Shown: one piece after another, positions 36,130 to 47,610 of the stretch | How positions within the stretch are numbered: position 1 is the stretch's first letter | Layout of the letters: each line of letters starts with the position of its first letter | DNA from: Phaeotremella fagi | Taxonomy: Eukaryota > Basidiomycota > Tremellomycetes > Tremellales > Phaeotremellaceae | NCBI GenBank assembly: GCA_001599715.1 | Contig: BCHU01000010.1 | Span: 1,076,010 to 1,140,009 of the forward strand | Length of the DNA: 64,000 bases | Direction: 5' to 3' | Position numbers and translations under genes: made by a program | Notes under the pieces: model-generated | Told to the model about the DNA's origin: nothing | What the model saw: only the letters and a program-made list of their open reading frames with translations | Database searches by the model: none

Positions 36130-37414
36130 CGTGATACCTGGTTCTCCCAGTTTGTATTGTGATTGTGTTCAGGAAGAGATAGAAGGTGGAAAAGGACGTC
36201 TGCTTTTGATTCAATCGAAAGGTGTGGATGGACACACAGCTTGTATACCTAGGTGGCAGTGTTATGTCGAAGGTTTCATCAATGACCGCTCCCCCGTTGA
36301 CAATACTGACACATCCAGTAGAATACGATGGCCAGAATCAGTAGAACACAATACAATAAGATGAATGACAGACTTACTGTGAGCCCTCCTCTTCATCCTA
36401 TATGTAGCCGAAATTCAAAAACAGTTTCGCATGCGGAACCAACGCCAAGCGAAAGTGAATCTGAAAACCATGAACGTCGCAAACCATCATATGACTGTTA
36501 GAGATTTGTCCACATTCCCTACCACAGCAATGAGAAACGCTGTATGCTTGCAGTGAATAGACCTAGGAATACCCGTTCCACAGCTGTTCTCAGATTCACT
36601 CGCTTGCATGGTCGAGCTAGGATTGACGATGTTCTGATAATGGTACAGGTAGTCGTACTACTGAGGTAGCCACTGTTGACTGTTTCAAAGCGTTGATAAA
36701 GTGCCTCCGGGAAGCCTATATAATGTTGTCATTATTTACAGACTCGTTTCCCATCCAACATCTAGCCCGAGGAATCTTGTAAGGTCGACACTGTAGCTAA
36801 TCTGGATCAATGGGTGATTATCGTGGCATTTATCCTGGGTCAAATGTGATTTGTTATATCATTTGCCTACATCTTACTGGGGCACTTCAACGCTACCAGC
36901 AGCCTGGATATACAGTACAGGTACTGTTTCTACTTGAAGCTTGCTAGTCGCGTATAGTTCAAATCGTGTCAGTAAGTCAAATCGAATCACTCCTACAGCG
37001 GTGATAGCTCTCCCCAGCCACAAAGTTAGCTATTGATCTTCGGCGGCCCAGGGACGTCATTAATCATCGTATCGTCCACAACGTCAGGATGACTAACCTC
37101 ACACGTCAACAAAGACCAAGAGCCATAAATACAAATCGACAAGACGATCTACAAAACAAATATCGTAAAACGGTTACAAACCATGACCAAAACCCTAGAG
37201 ACGATCTAAACAACCTACCGCCTCCATAGATTTCAAGATTGATAAAACTTGTGGGTTGGGTTTCAGGAACCAAGACTATTCGGTCGTTATATTATTTATT
37301 AGGGATTCAATCTTGCGTTGTGTTTATTATTTTCTTGGCTGGCTACATCATGACTTAAGTGAGAAGATATGAGTACGGGTGGAACAATGATTTTCTGATG
37401 CAGTTCCGTTTTTT
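36130..37414. other. Long intergenic stretch with a possible micro-ORF
   Basis: 1.28 kb without a clear gene. A TATA-like CTATATAA lies near 36717. A 46-codon ATG ORF (37089-37229, +) is hydrophilic and holds two R(Q/D)DDL-like repeats (RQDDLQNKYRK, PRDDLNNLPPP). It is coding-like but too short to trust. TACAGTA-type heptamers occur near 36914. Confidence 0.35.
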
Positions 37415-37980
37415 ATGACTTCTTCTTTCCTTTCCACTCAAGTTCACGTTATCCACGTCATGTTGACCTCCTCCTTTTCATTGATCTCCTCACTGGTTTT
37501 TATTGGATTTATCCAAGCCATACCAACCAACACCTATCATCTCAAGCAAGCTACACGTCAATCCATCGTGAGAAGGGCGACTCAGCCTCGTAGAAAACGT
37601 GATTCCCCGTCTGGTGCTGCTATACCTCCACAGACAGGTATTTACAATTTCATTGCTCAAGCTAACAGTGAGACGACTTCAGGTGAGTTGATTTATCATT
37701 ACAACAGTTCTATGATCTGAACTGACTTGAATTTACTTCAGGAACACCAACATCAGACAGTGTAACGTTTACCCCCCATGCTGAAACTCTGTCATCGGCC
37801 GTGACGAAATGTGGTACTGCAACCAGCAGCTCTAATAGTGGTGTATCCTTCGATCTGGTATATTACAGCGATGGTTCTGATACATATAGATGTATTATTT
37901 ATGCAGACAGATACACAAGTCCTTCAGATCTCAACACTTCAGCTGGCGATTTCGCTTACTCGTATCTCTATTCCAGTTAG
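37415..37980 (+). CDS. Predicted secreted protein with signal peptide and Kex2-type site (168 aa)
   Basis: Exons 37415-37682 and 37742-37980 join in frame across a 59-nt GTGAGT...CAG intron. The N-terminus carries a hydrophobic segment (MLTSSFSLISSLVFIGFIQA) ending at a plausible signal-peptidase site. The internal Met at 37460 would start right at it and is an alternative start. A dibasic run QPRRKRDSPSG about 20-25 residues later looks like a Kex2 processing site. The predicted mature part is Ser/Thr/Tyr-rich with two cysteines (KCGTATSSSNSG, YRCIIYADRYTS) and a Tyr-rich end. No known domain. The combination fits a small secreted or cell-wall protein; an effector role is speculation. Confidence 0.7.
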
Positions 37981-38413
37981 TCGATCCCCAGGTGTTACAC
38001 ATTGGTCAGCGAGGATAGTTGAGAGGAATAGTGGGGTCTGTTGTCTAGAAGTTCAGGTGTCTGTACGATATCATTCTATATGAAGTTTCTTAATTATGTG
38101 CCTCAGTTGGGAGATAATAACCTTATCGGGGAGCCAGTACGGAGAAGCAGAAATTGCCAGATCAAGATTGCGTAAACTTAGCAGTTTTACTGTATCCTCT
38201 AACGTGCTCTCCAGCAGAAGTGCTCCACTACTGTACTCGTAGATAGTCATCCACTATAATTTGCATCACTCGTTACTAAATACGAAATCCTCCTTTCACC
38301 TGGCAGCTGTATCAATTTTTTTTTTTGGGTGTTTTTGTGTTGTTTTCTCTTGATGACCAAAATTTCCTTATTCTCCCCACTTAAACTGACTGTATACCCC
38401 ATTACCTTTAGAT
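37981..38413. other. Intergenic between convergent genes, nothing recognised
   Basis: 433 nt, with a 10-nt T run near 38317 and two TACTGTA-type heptamers. No gene. Confidence 0.35.
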
Positions 38414-39246
38414 TTATACAGACTGATCCGTATCATATTGACCACCATCAACGGCCTCGTAGAAGATGGCTTGACTGTCGTTTTGAGTTGAGAACTCTTC
38501 TGTATCCTTCTCGACGAACTGTCTGTTCTTGTTGAGGCTACGAGCTTCTGTGTCGATCTCCAGGGAAAGCAGCTTGGAACTGTTCCAAAACCCGACTTCT
38601 GGACTGTTTTGAAGAAACAGTTTTTGGTATTGCTCCTCATCGTACTCTTCACAACTGTTGATGATACTTTCTGGTAAGAAGAAGGTGAGTAGTTGTTGAG
38701 CTTTGATCAAACTTGACTTGAGTTTGGTGAGGAGCTCTTCCTTATCTGTTTGTTTAACAACTTTTTGTTCAACCCGGGAGTAAAGTCGTCCAGAACTTCT
38801 ATTCTTGTCGCGAAACTCGCTCCCATCACTCGTGAAGAAGAGATCGTATGACCAACAACCTTTTCTTGAATTGGCAGCTAACAAACTTATTCGAGGCTCT
38901 TCAACAGAATGACAGTGGATTTTGAATTGATCTTTATCCCTTGGTGTTTTTTGTAAGTTGATAGAGACAAACATATGACATTACAGGAAACGTTGAAACT
39001 TACCAGCGTTTGAATGACGTACTTATATGATTATCGCTATCTTCCCAGACATACGCTTGTTTGTATGGTAGTTGATATATCTTGGCCGACATCTTCTGGA
39101 TTAATAAGTCGTTTCTAGAATTTATTGAACTTGGAATCGGAATTTAGTGAGGAAATGGATGAAAAAGAAAGAAAGTGGGGAAGAAGAATTACTTTGTAAT
39201 TACCATAGTCGAACCCTCCTTTCGCCTTCGAAGTCGAAGAAGACAT
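38414..39246 (-). CDS. Hypothetical protein, three exons
   Basis: Reconstructed by splicing. Exon 1 is 39246-39193 (MSSSTSKAKGGFDYGNYK), exon 2 begins at 39095 (KMSAKIYQLPYKQAYVWEDS), and a third exon carries most of the protein (DKDQFKIHCHSVEEPRISLL...) and ends at 38414. A simpler model starts at the ATG at 39092. The product has SRKGCWSYDLFFTSDGSEFR, a helical KEELLTKLKSSLIKAQQLL region and an acidic C-terminal half. No known family is recognised. The intron between exons 2 and 3 (GTAAGT, about 60 nt) has an ambiguous AAG acceptor. It sits between the secreted-protein gene and a dehydrogenase. Confidence 0.5.
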
Positions 39247-39588
39247 CACCTTGCATTTTAGATCCTTATCCTTTGTTGCAGTTTGCGTCAGAAGTCGCTT
39301 TGACATGTGTTACGACAAATGCTCCACTCGCCTTCAAATTGAAGACCACAGATTACTTCGATGTAATGACGTTTTACGTTAGAAGTCCAACTTCTTGAAG
39401 TGACATCAATCTATCTCTGTTTCCAGCTTCTTACTTTGGAAGTATCAAGAGGGATGAGGCTGACATAAGCGTATTGTTAGGCTCACTATTCAGCATTTAC
39501 CGCACTGGAGAAGTGTACAGGTGTGAAGTGCAAAGTATATCGAATACATTCAATTAAAGATCAATAACTCATCCACCTCTACATATCT
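39247..39588. other. Intergenic, nothing recognised
   Basis: 342 nt between two minus-strand genes. It probably holds the promoter of the upstream gene and the 3' UTR of the dehydrogenase. Confidence 0.35.
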
Positions 39589-40689
39589 CTAAGCAACAAC
39601 TTGTTCCTTCAAACCTTCCAACGAATAGTCGAATCCAGAATGTGAAAACTCCAGACGATCAACGAAAGATTTCTGTCTTGAAACTGATTGTTCAACGGTT
39701 AATGGAGCCTATAAGTTCATGTTAGTACTAGTAAAAATGACTGAGTGTATAGAGGGGAACTTACTCGTTCAGAAGTCGCTTGATCGTGAGCGAGATCGGT
39801 TTGGACATATCCCGGGTTGAGGGTGATAACGATGAAATTCTCATCACGAAGACTGTTTTCCATTCATGTCAGCAAAAAAGCACGACGTAGAACAGTAAAG
39901 AGGAGACCTACTCATAATGTAATTTCTGACTGGCAAGATTGAGAGCAGCTTTGCTGACACTATAAGAGCTGAACGTGAATCCACCGTCTACGCTACGTGT
40001 GAAATCTTGATTAGCGAGGAACGTCGAAATATTGACAATCCTCTTTTCGGTGCCGTTGCGTAAAAGTGGAATCAAAGCCTGGGTCAAGAAGATTGGTGAG
40101 AGAGTGTTGATCTCGTACTAGAGGTGTAAAGGTCAGTAATAGTATTTTTGGTCGGAGATTGATCTCACTGTTTGACGCCATTCTTCTATGGTTGAGTTTG
40201 AAATTTTGTCAGATACTGAGGCACCACTTCCGATCATTGCGCCTGCGTTACTATTTTTGTAATCAGTATCAGCCGGACGGGTAGAGGAATTCAGTTCTGG
40301 ACCTACTTGAGCAAAACGTCAATACGTCCACCTGTAAGTTTACTGATCTCTTCAGCGACATCCTAAACACAAAGAAAACATCAGCGTTCAGTCCGATACA
40401 AGCCAAAGGCTTTGACACTCACGTTGAATCGATGGAAATCGGTCAATTCAAGTTCGACAGCGACGATTTTTTCAGAAAGAAGTTTTTGGAGTTCGGTGGC
40501 AGATTTCTTGGATCTGATGACGGCAACGATAAAAGTGTTTGAATCTTTTGAATACTGTCTGACCCATTCGAGCTATCGTTTTTCGTTAGTTAGGTCAGGT
40601 GACTTGTGGAATTAGATGAGACTACTTACACCTAAACCTCGAGCGGCACCTGTGATGACGATAACTCTGTCTGTTGATTGAGCTGCCAT
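39589..40689 (-). CDS. Short-chain dehydrogenase/reductase, paralogue 1
   Basis: NAD(P)-dependent oxidoreductase of the classical SDR family with a Rossmann fold. The first exon, from ATG at 40689, encodes MAAQSTDRVIVITGAARGLG, which contains the TGxxxGxG cofactor loop. Later exons give LEWVRQYSKDSNTFIVAVIR, the NAG motif (NAGAMIGSGASVSDK), EEWRQ followed by YEINTLSPIFLTQALIPLL, and the catalytic YxxxK (SSYSVSKAALNLASQKLHY). The C-terminal part reads ITLNPGYVQTDLAHDQA and FDYSLEGLKEQVVA. There are seven or so exons with short introns. The substrate cannot be told. A near-identical start and layout occur in the gene at 49995-51071. A TATA box lies about 117 nt upstream. Confidence 0.9.
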
Positions 40690-40805
40690 TGTAATTGTGT
40701 GATTCAAGTTTAGACTAGTTGAGATAAGTTTGGGATTGTTAGAAAACTATTGGAGTGTTTGGAAAGCGGATGAAGAATTGGATACTGATGCGTAGACATA
40801 GCAGG

Positions 40806-40815
40806 TATTTATACC
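40806..40815 (-). promoter_or_regulatory. TATA box of the SDR gene
   Basis: Reads GGTATAAATA on the minus strand, 117 nt upstream of the SDR start at 40689. The identical decamer lies 71 nt upstream of the paralogous SDR start at 51071, which supports a shared, functional promoter element. Confidence 0.5.
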
Positions 40816-41216
40816 TTACTGCTCATCTCGAGGCTGATGAATCGTCAAGATACTTTACATGGAAGATGAGTGAGATGAACAGAATGAATAAGACCATCCT
40901 CCACATTATGATCCAACCTCCACAAGAAATCAGTAAGCGTTGATATAAACGTTACTCTTCATCATACCTAAGTTACCACAAAAGATCCGTTATGCTTAAT
41001 GAATGACATCGGTGGTGGTGGTGGTGGTATTAGTGAGACCATTCGAAGATTACAAAGATGGGTTAGTCATCGCCACGTGGCATTAGGTGTAAACACCGCG
41101 GAAATTGAGATCTACCCATCTCAACCGAGGCTGGATTACGGGCGTAAGGTCAGGTACGATCATAAAGTTAACTAGGGAACATGCGGAACACAAGAATGGG
41201 AATTCCTGCTTATAAA

Positions 41217-41250
41217 TGGAGATGGGAGATGGAGATGAGATGGAGATCTG
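41217..41250 (+). repeat. Imperfect GAGATG purine repeat
   Basis: Several imperfect copies of GGAGATG/GAGATG in tandem, directly after the TATA-like sequence upstream of the DUF3533 gene. A (GGT)n run lies about 200 nt before it. Confidence 0.5.
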
Positions 41251-41540
41251 GCAACATACAGTTACGCTACAATTAAGTTACCAACTACACCTACACCCAC
41301 AGTGCGTACCACTGCGTAGGTCTTCTTAAACCGATCACCGACTCAGTGTTCGTTTACTAAGTGATACTGTTATTGCTAAGCCATTAAGGATTACGGAGGT
41401 TATACATCATCGGCGTACTCAATTCAGTGCGATACATTTTAGGTATATATACAACACTGGTCTCGCCAATAAAAAATATACTTCATCTCAACCAAGCAAC
41501 TCATCATATTCAACTGATCTCAACCCAGACTCTCAACTAC

Positions 41541-43377
41541 ATGTCAACATCCCAATCTCAATCCCAATTCCCACCTCAGACACGTACACTATCCAACATG
41601 TCTAGCTCATCATCAGCCACCCGCACCAACATCAACAGCAGCTCCAACGAGGAAGCCGGAGTCATCCCCAAATCAATAGATGTCATCGGAGGCGCTAAAG
41701 CTGAACACGAACCTAGATCAGTCGAAGGTTCCAATGCAACCAACATAGTTCCAGCTGCTGGTGTCGCTGCAGCTGCACCCCCAGCTGGCGGTAAACCCCA
41801 ATTAAAGAAATACGCTTATTCATGTATGTCCCCTTCGGCTCCTAACACTGTAATTGTGAACTGATCAGAATTTTGTCATTAGTCTGGGCACCTGAAATGA
41901 AAATGTTTAGGGGGATCGTTTTTAAAATTCTCGGTTCGACGGTAGCTTTGATGATTGTCATCATGTGGCTCTGTTTACCATTCTATTGGGGTTCCTGTAA
42001 GTGAAGTGGAGTTTTAGCGAAATAGTTTGGTTGACTGACGATTGTTTAGTATGGGAATCTAACGTTTACACCGATAAACTCACTGTCAGAGTGGTTGACA
42101 GAGACGGAGGTGCACTTGGAACATTCATCACTCAAAACTTGGTAAGTTGAATCACACATCACATCCATCAGAAATCTAAACCCAACGTTTTAGCTCCCAA
42201 TCTCCAACCTCCGTTATTTCACCACCTCACCAGACGAATTCCCAACAAACGATCTCCTAGCTACCGACATCGTCGACGAAGGTGCTTGGGCAGCGATAGT
42301 CATTTCCGAAGGCGCAACGGCAGCTTTACAAACTGCCAGACAAATCGGAAATTCATCCTACAACGGTGCCAACGCCATTCAAGTTTATTATTCTCAAGCT
42401 AGACAGGAGACTGCGGTTGGAACTTATCTGTTACCTTTCATGGAGGCGGCTCTTACACCTTTGACATTAAAGTTTTCCGCTCAATCTACTGCACAATAGT
42501 GAGTCTCATTTGCATCAAAGCCAGTGTGATCTTTGTTAACCATTTTAATCAGTCTTCAATCGATAGCTAACAACGCTACTGCACTCACCCTACTAGCTCA
42601 AGCCCCCAGCACCATCTCTTCACCAATCTCCTTCACCCTAAACAATCTACGACCCTACAACGTCCCAGTAGCAGCCGCCATCACCCTAGTCGGTCTCATC
42701 TACATGTTAATCTTCTCGTTCGTGATAACAATGGCCAACAACGGATGTCGTGAAATCATAGCTCCCTTCCTAACCACCAAATCATACATCGCCTACAGAT
42801 TGATCGTACCCATGACACTGTATTTGGTGGTTTCCTTCTTCTTCGCTATGGTCAACTTACCTTTCAAAGTCACTTTCGGGGCTCATTTCACTTATGCAGG
42901 TGGTTTCTTCCTTTGGTGGTTCGCTTTGTATCTTGGAATGTCGGCTGTTGGTTTGGCAACTGAATTCGCTATTACCATCGTTGGACCTAAATTCGTTTCA
43001 TTCTTCTTGATCCCGTTGATCATCGTCAACGTTTCGTAAGTAGTAGTAATCCTCTTCATTCGAAACCTCATACTAATAAAATCACGATCAGAGTTGCCTC
43101 ACTCCCTCATGAACTACAACCATGGATCTACAGATACGGAGTAGCAATGCCATTCTACAACTGTGGTCGTATTGTCCGAACCATAATCTTCAACACCAGA
43201 AACGAACTTGGTCAAAATTTCGGTATCCTGTTAGCATGGATCGCAGTTTCACTCATCACCATCCCATTGGCTACTTGGGCTTTCAGACGTGGTGCCGTCA
43301 ACGAACATCGTAAACAGGTTGGAGAGATGGAGAAGGATCAGGAATTGGCTAAGATTGGTGGTAGAGATGAATTCTGA
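41541..43377 (+). CDS. DUF3533 / SNG1-like polytopic membrane protein
   Basis: Membrane protein related to yeast Sng1, which affects nitrosoguanidine resistance and membrane lipid asymmetry. The ATG at 41541 starts MSTSQSQSQFPPQTRTLSNM and a disordered N-terminus of about 95 residues. A first membrane segment follows (FRGIVFKILGSTVALMIVIM then WLCLPFYWGS), then a long extracytoplasmic domain (LWESNVYTDKLTVRVVDRDG, ISEGATAALQTARQIGNSSY). About five C-terminal membrane segments include VPVAAAITLVGLIYMLIFSF, GGFFLWWFALYLGMSAVGLA and FGILLAWIAVSLITIPLATW. The topology (one N-terminal TM, large loop, multi-TM C-terminus) matches DUF3533 and is reminiscent of ABC-2-type permease modules. Several short introns are present. 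The start could be the Met at 41599. Confidence 0.85.
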
Positions 43378-43623
43378 GGGATTCTGAGTTGGTCTTGAAG
43401 TTCATCCTCCCTTTACCTCTTACTATAAAATCATTACTATCCCGACTTAACCTATGTTGAATATCTCATATCAAAAGAAAATGACTTCTTTCCTCCTCAC
43501 ATCTCCCTTGTATTTCGTACCCATAGAATAAATAGACGTCTTATGAATTTATAATCTGAAAAACAATCCTAGAACATGCAAGAAATAGTCATACATGTTA
43601 GTACAAATGAATGCTGAACCAAA

Positions 43624-45931
43624 CTACCACCCAGAGAAATCCCCAAATCCACCAATTTTCTTCTTCTTCTTCTCCGAACCAAATTCCATCCCAGTAGAAA
43701 GCGCAGCGGGCGCCTTCGCTTTCACCTCACCCCCCGATTTAGGATTACCACCACCCAGATATTTACCAACCCCCACCTCCTCATCTAATTTCCTTTTCTC
43801 AATTTTCTGTTTCTCAACATTCGATAAACCCTTGACTCCCAGATCTGTACCTAACCAGGTGGTCCTATCTTTCTCACGTTCCGCTAGTGCAGCAGCTCGT
43901 TTCGCTAGTGTTTCGTCTGATTGATCTTTTTTAGCTATTCGGGCTTCTAACCTTGTTCTGTAGGTTTCGAATGGATCTTGGAGACTGTGTCGTTTGGTTA
44001 TTGGTTGGTTTTTGATAGGACTTACACTTGAACTCCTAGTATCGTTATCCCCTTTCCGGCAGGTTTGTCCCCTCCAGGTCTGACAGATAGTGATTCAATC
44101 TTGGTCAAAACGTCTTCACCGCCTACTAATTTGCCGAATACTGTATGTTTACCATCTAGATGTTCGGTAGCCCGAAACGTAATAAAGAATTGTGAAGTGT
44201 TGGTACGAGGTCCTGAATTAGCCATTGACTGGAAAAAGGCATTAGTATAAACCCTTATCCAAAGATTCATTATGACCTACCAAAACACCTCGACTGTCAT
44301 GTTTGAAAGCTCCCTTCTCATCGTATTCATCTCTAAACGGTTCACCCCAAAAACTTTGACCACCTTTACCCGTACCAGTTGGATCTCCACCTTGAACCAT
44401 GAATCCTGGTATCAATCTGTGGAAAATCACGTTATCGTATTTACCAGCTTTGGCTAGTTGAACGAAGTTGTATACAGTTTTCGGAGCTCTGTCACCATGA
44501 AGTTCGAAATTCAATCCACCATAATTCGTCAAGATCGTCGCGTAGGCTTTGGAGCGCAGACGGTCTTTCTCTTTGGTCACTCTGGACATCTCGTCAAACA
44601 TGTCTATAAGGTTTTATGTTAGCATTGGTCAAAAAATGAGACACGCTTGTACTCACACTCCTCCTCGTCAAACATTGCAGCTTCGTTTTTGGCTTCAGGT
44701 GCTAATGTCGTACTTGTGAACGAAGCACTTGCTCGACCAGTTGTGAAGTTGGAGGCATTATCTAGTAGTTGATCAGCAGGTATGACCATCAAACGAGAGT
44801 TATACCTACAAGCAACATTCTCAGCTCTTCTTGTAGCCACCACTCCCTCTTTTGGTTTTGGAGGTGCCATAACTTCAGTTGGGGGAGCGTTTGCAGCTCT
44901 CGTCTAAACGATATTGTTAAAATGAAATCAACGTTAAAACGTACCTTCTCAGCCAGCATCCTCAACACCTTGCTAGCACCACCTGCAGCATCCACATTGA
45001 TTCCTCTCAGTGGATCCGAAGCGAGATCGTCATCTAACAATCGTTAGAATAGGCACATCTGAAAGTCAAAAATGAAACATACCAGATACCTTCTTATCCT
45101 TCTTCACATAATCGTATTCCCTTAGATCTCTTGCGGAAAGGTTCTCTGGATCCTATTCGAGTCATCAGCATGAACTCATCGTCAAATTCTTAGGTACAAC
45201 CCACTTGAATAGTTATGATATCCTTCCTTTCAAACGGTTCATCCGTCAACAGATCTCTCCATGTTTTTGGTTTTATCGCTAGTAATTGTAATGAAGCCAT
45301 GTCAAATACGTTTCCCTGGTAAGCATTTCATGTGAGTTGAAGTTCTAATGGTTCTATTTCAACTCACTGTATTCTTTAAAAACACCAGATGGGTATGGGG
45401 TGAAAAGACTTTATATGTTATTGGATCGTGCATTCGCCCTTCAGAATTCTATAGAGAAGTAAATAGGTGTTGCCAAACGATTAGTTACACCTACTTTGAC
45501 AAAGTTTAATTTTATGAGTGCACTCGTTTCTAACGGTTTACCAGATACTGGATCTAAAAAGTATTCCTATTAGCCTAGACCCATCGTCCAAGCGAAAAAG
45601 ATCAGCTCACTCGTCTTGAATTTCCTGACATAAGGAACGATGTTGAGTAGATCAAACACATCAGCTCTTGGGTTTTCATTCTCTTTGGTGTCAGCTATAA
45701 CAGCCACTGGATTCTTGAAAGGTTGAAGGGAAAGTGCGCAACAATCACTGGATGATATTGTAGTGAGTACGAGGACGATGAAAAATGGTAGTTGTTAACT
45801 TATACTCACAATGGTAACCTTTGGAATTCTGATTTGCCTGAATCTACTTTTTTACCAGTTGAAGAAGCTGAATGTGAACCAGCTTGATGCTCTGAATGTG
45901 TCACGTAGGCTTTATCAGAGTTATGTCCCAT
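43624..45931 (-). CDS. CYP8: Peptidyl-prolyl cis-trans isomerase-like 2 (U-box cyclophilin)
   Basis: Nuclear cyclophilin with an N-terminal U-box-type domain, related to human PPIL2 and predicted to act in spliceosome-linked folding or ubiquitination. The start at 45931 gives [20 protein letters not shown]. The U-box-like part includes [17 protein letters not shown] and [18 protein letters not shown]. The cyclophilin domain begins [20 protein letters not shown] and carries [19 protein letters not shown] and [17 protein letters not shown]. At the position of the cyclosporin-contacting Trp of CypA, this protein has His ([13 protein letters not shown]). PPIL2-type proteins often lack that Trp. 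The C-terminus is Lys/Glu-rich and ends GGFGDFSGW. About ten introns. The symbol follows Cryptococcus usage as I recall it. Confidence 0.9.
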
Positions 45932-46056
45932 TGTTGAGGATTGGTAGAAGGAGGAGGAGGAGGATGTTCAAAGTTGAATTCATAATAACATTCAGTCAGT
46001 TTAATGACGTGGCATTATATTAGGTCGTTTGACTTTAGTAATATTTCTGGAATTGC

Positions 46057-46746
46057 ATGACCATCTCAACAAGAACCATGACTGCCATAGATCATGATCA
46101 CGATCATGACCTGGACAAAGACCAAGACTCTGACTCAGATTGGTTAGACGAACCAAATCAAGGTGGTGCGCAAGATCCATTAGTTCAAACAGAATGGGAA
46201 AGGTTATCGACCAAATATAACGATGTAAGTGTTTCTCTACTTAGCAGCCTTGACACCCGTTGACCATTCCCAAAGGCCGGTTATAGAGAGGGTATAACAG
46301 ACGGTAAACTCTCAACTTTACAACAAGGTTTCGACGTCGCTTTCGAAAAATCAGTCGATCCTTCGAGAAAACTCGGTAAACTCAGAGGAAGGATGAACGG
46401 TCTTCTTACTTTCTGCTCTTCGAAACCTTTGGATAACTCTTCACATATTTATACGGATTTATTAGACGAGATACGGAACTTGATTGCTGAATTATCTAGA
46501 ATCAAACGTGTAGATATATTACCTAAGGATATCGAAAGGGAGATCCATGAACGGGAGGAACATGGGCATGGAGAAACGTTTGAATTGGATCATAATGATA
46601 AAAGGGAAATGGAATCTTTGGAAAATATGTTAGACGGTATGAATGGTAAACAGAAGGCAGGCAAGAGAGAGGACGAATTGTTGAATGAGTTGGAGAGTAG
46701 GGTTCATGATATCGAACGAAGAGCTTTGGTGGTTTTCAGAGGTTGA
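46057..46746 (+). CDS. YAE1: Yae1-family protein (Fe-S assembly adaptor for ABCE1/Rli1)
   Basis: In yeast, Yae1 with Lto1 bridges the cytosolic iron-sulfur targeting complex to Rli1/ABCE1, the ribosome-recycling ATPase. Exon 1 is 46057-46224 and exon 2 is 46276-46746, phase 0, joined through a 51-nt intron. The junction makes the family hallmark AGYREGITDGKLSTLQQGFD, the Gly-x3-Gly repeat that gives the deca-GX3 motif. Before it lies a His/Asp-rich stretch (DHDHDHDLDKDQDSDSDWLD). The C-terminal half is helical and acidic. The protein is 212 residues, within the range of fungal Yae1 proteins. A second Met at 46078 is an alternative start. It diverges from the cyclophilin gene with only ~125 nt between the two starts. 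Confidence 0.88.
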
Positions 46747-47065
46747 GGATGGATTTGGATTTTTGGATTGGGAAAAATTCCGAATGGTCGATTTATTCAA
46801 TTCAATCTCTTCATTCAGCGGAGTATACAATGATCAATACCATGGCGTCGGTGTCGGCGTTGACGATCGGATCTCAATATGTGTGATCAACGCACTCAAG
46901 AGGGACATCAGTCTTTGTGGTATTGTATTCAAATACATATTATTTATTAATATTATTTCAATCGACCAGCGATAATCCTTATATGACTATGGTAATAAAT
47001 TACGACTACTCATACGTTAAATGTCCACGGTATTTGTCTTTCGAAATACCTATCAAATTCTCCCT
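46747..47065. other. Short convergent gap, nothing recognised
   Basis: 319 nt between the YAE1 stop and the stop of the minus-strand gene ending at 47066. AT-rich, with no gene. Confidence 0.35.
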
Positions 47066-47610
47066 TCAAACTTCAATTTTAACATCGACACCCTCGAAAC
47101 CTTCACCTTCAGAACTAGTTTCTTCCTCTTCAACACGACCTAAACCGCATCGGTATGCTTTCAATCCAAGACCTCTACTGGAACGTCGTCTACCATGTGA
47201 TTTGTATGAGGAGGTGTTTCGTGATGAAGAGGGTGATGATGTTGAGAGTTTGTATGTTGGGGTTGGGAAGAGGAGTTGAGCGAAGCGGTGATAGGGTCGG
47301 AGGGGTTTTGTGTAGTAACAGAATGACTTTTCGGGGAGAGGTGAAGAGGTTGGTAGTAGGGGTGATGTATTTGGTACTCTGCTACGGATTAGCGCTTAAG
47401 TCATCAAAAGGTTTTGGGATATGACTTACGGCCAAGGTATCATTGCTGTGCAGACTACGAAGATGACGAGTAAAATGGGTAGAGGTATCTAAAGAAGTCC
47501 CATCGTCAGTGAATGTACTTGTGTTGTATCAGGATTCAACTCACAGAATCCAAAGTTTGTATCAACATTTCACCAAGATTTCTCATTGTTTCTAAAACGT
47601 CAACATCCAT
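47066..47610 (-). CDS. Small single-pass membrane protein (146 aa), spliced
   Basis: Found only by splicing, because no exon makes a long ORF. Exons 47610-47545, 47488-47430 and 47381-47066 use GTGAGT/GTAAGT donors and TAG acceptors and stay in frame. The protein starts MDVDVLETMRNLGEMLIQTL and has one hydrophobic segment (IPLPILLVIFVVCTAMIPWP, residues ~23-42). The tail is basic and Ser-rich (KSHGRRRSSRGLGLKAYRCG) and ends in an acidic patch (EEEETSSEGEGFEGVDV). It is likely an ER or other endomembrane single-pass protein. No family is recognised. Frame preservation across two introns and the coding-like tail support a real gene. Confidence 0.65.

Larger units (their letters stand above)
40690..41540. 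promoter_or_regulatory. Divergent promoter region of the SDR and the DUF3533 gene
   Basis: 851 nt. On the minus strand a TATA box GGTATAAATA lies at 40815-40806, about 117 nt before the SDR start. On the plus strand TATAAATGGA lies at 41211-41220. Simple repeats are a (GGT)n run near 41010-41028 and a GAGATG-type purine repeat at about 41217-41250. No gene is supported. Confidence 0.45.
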
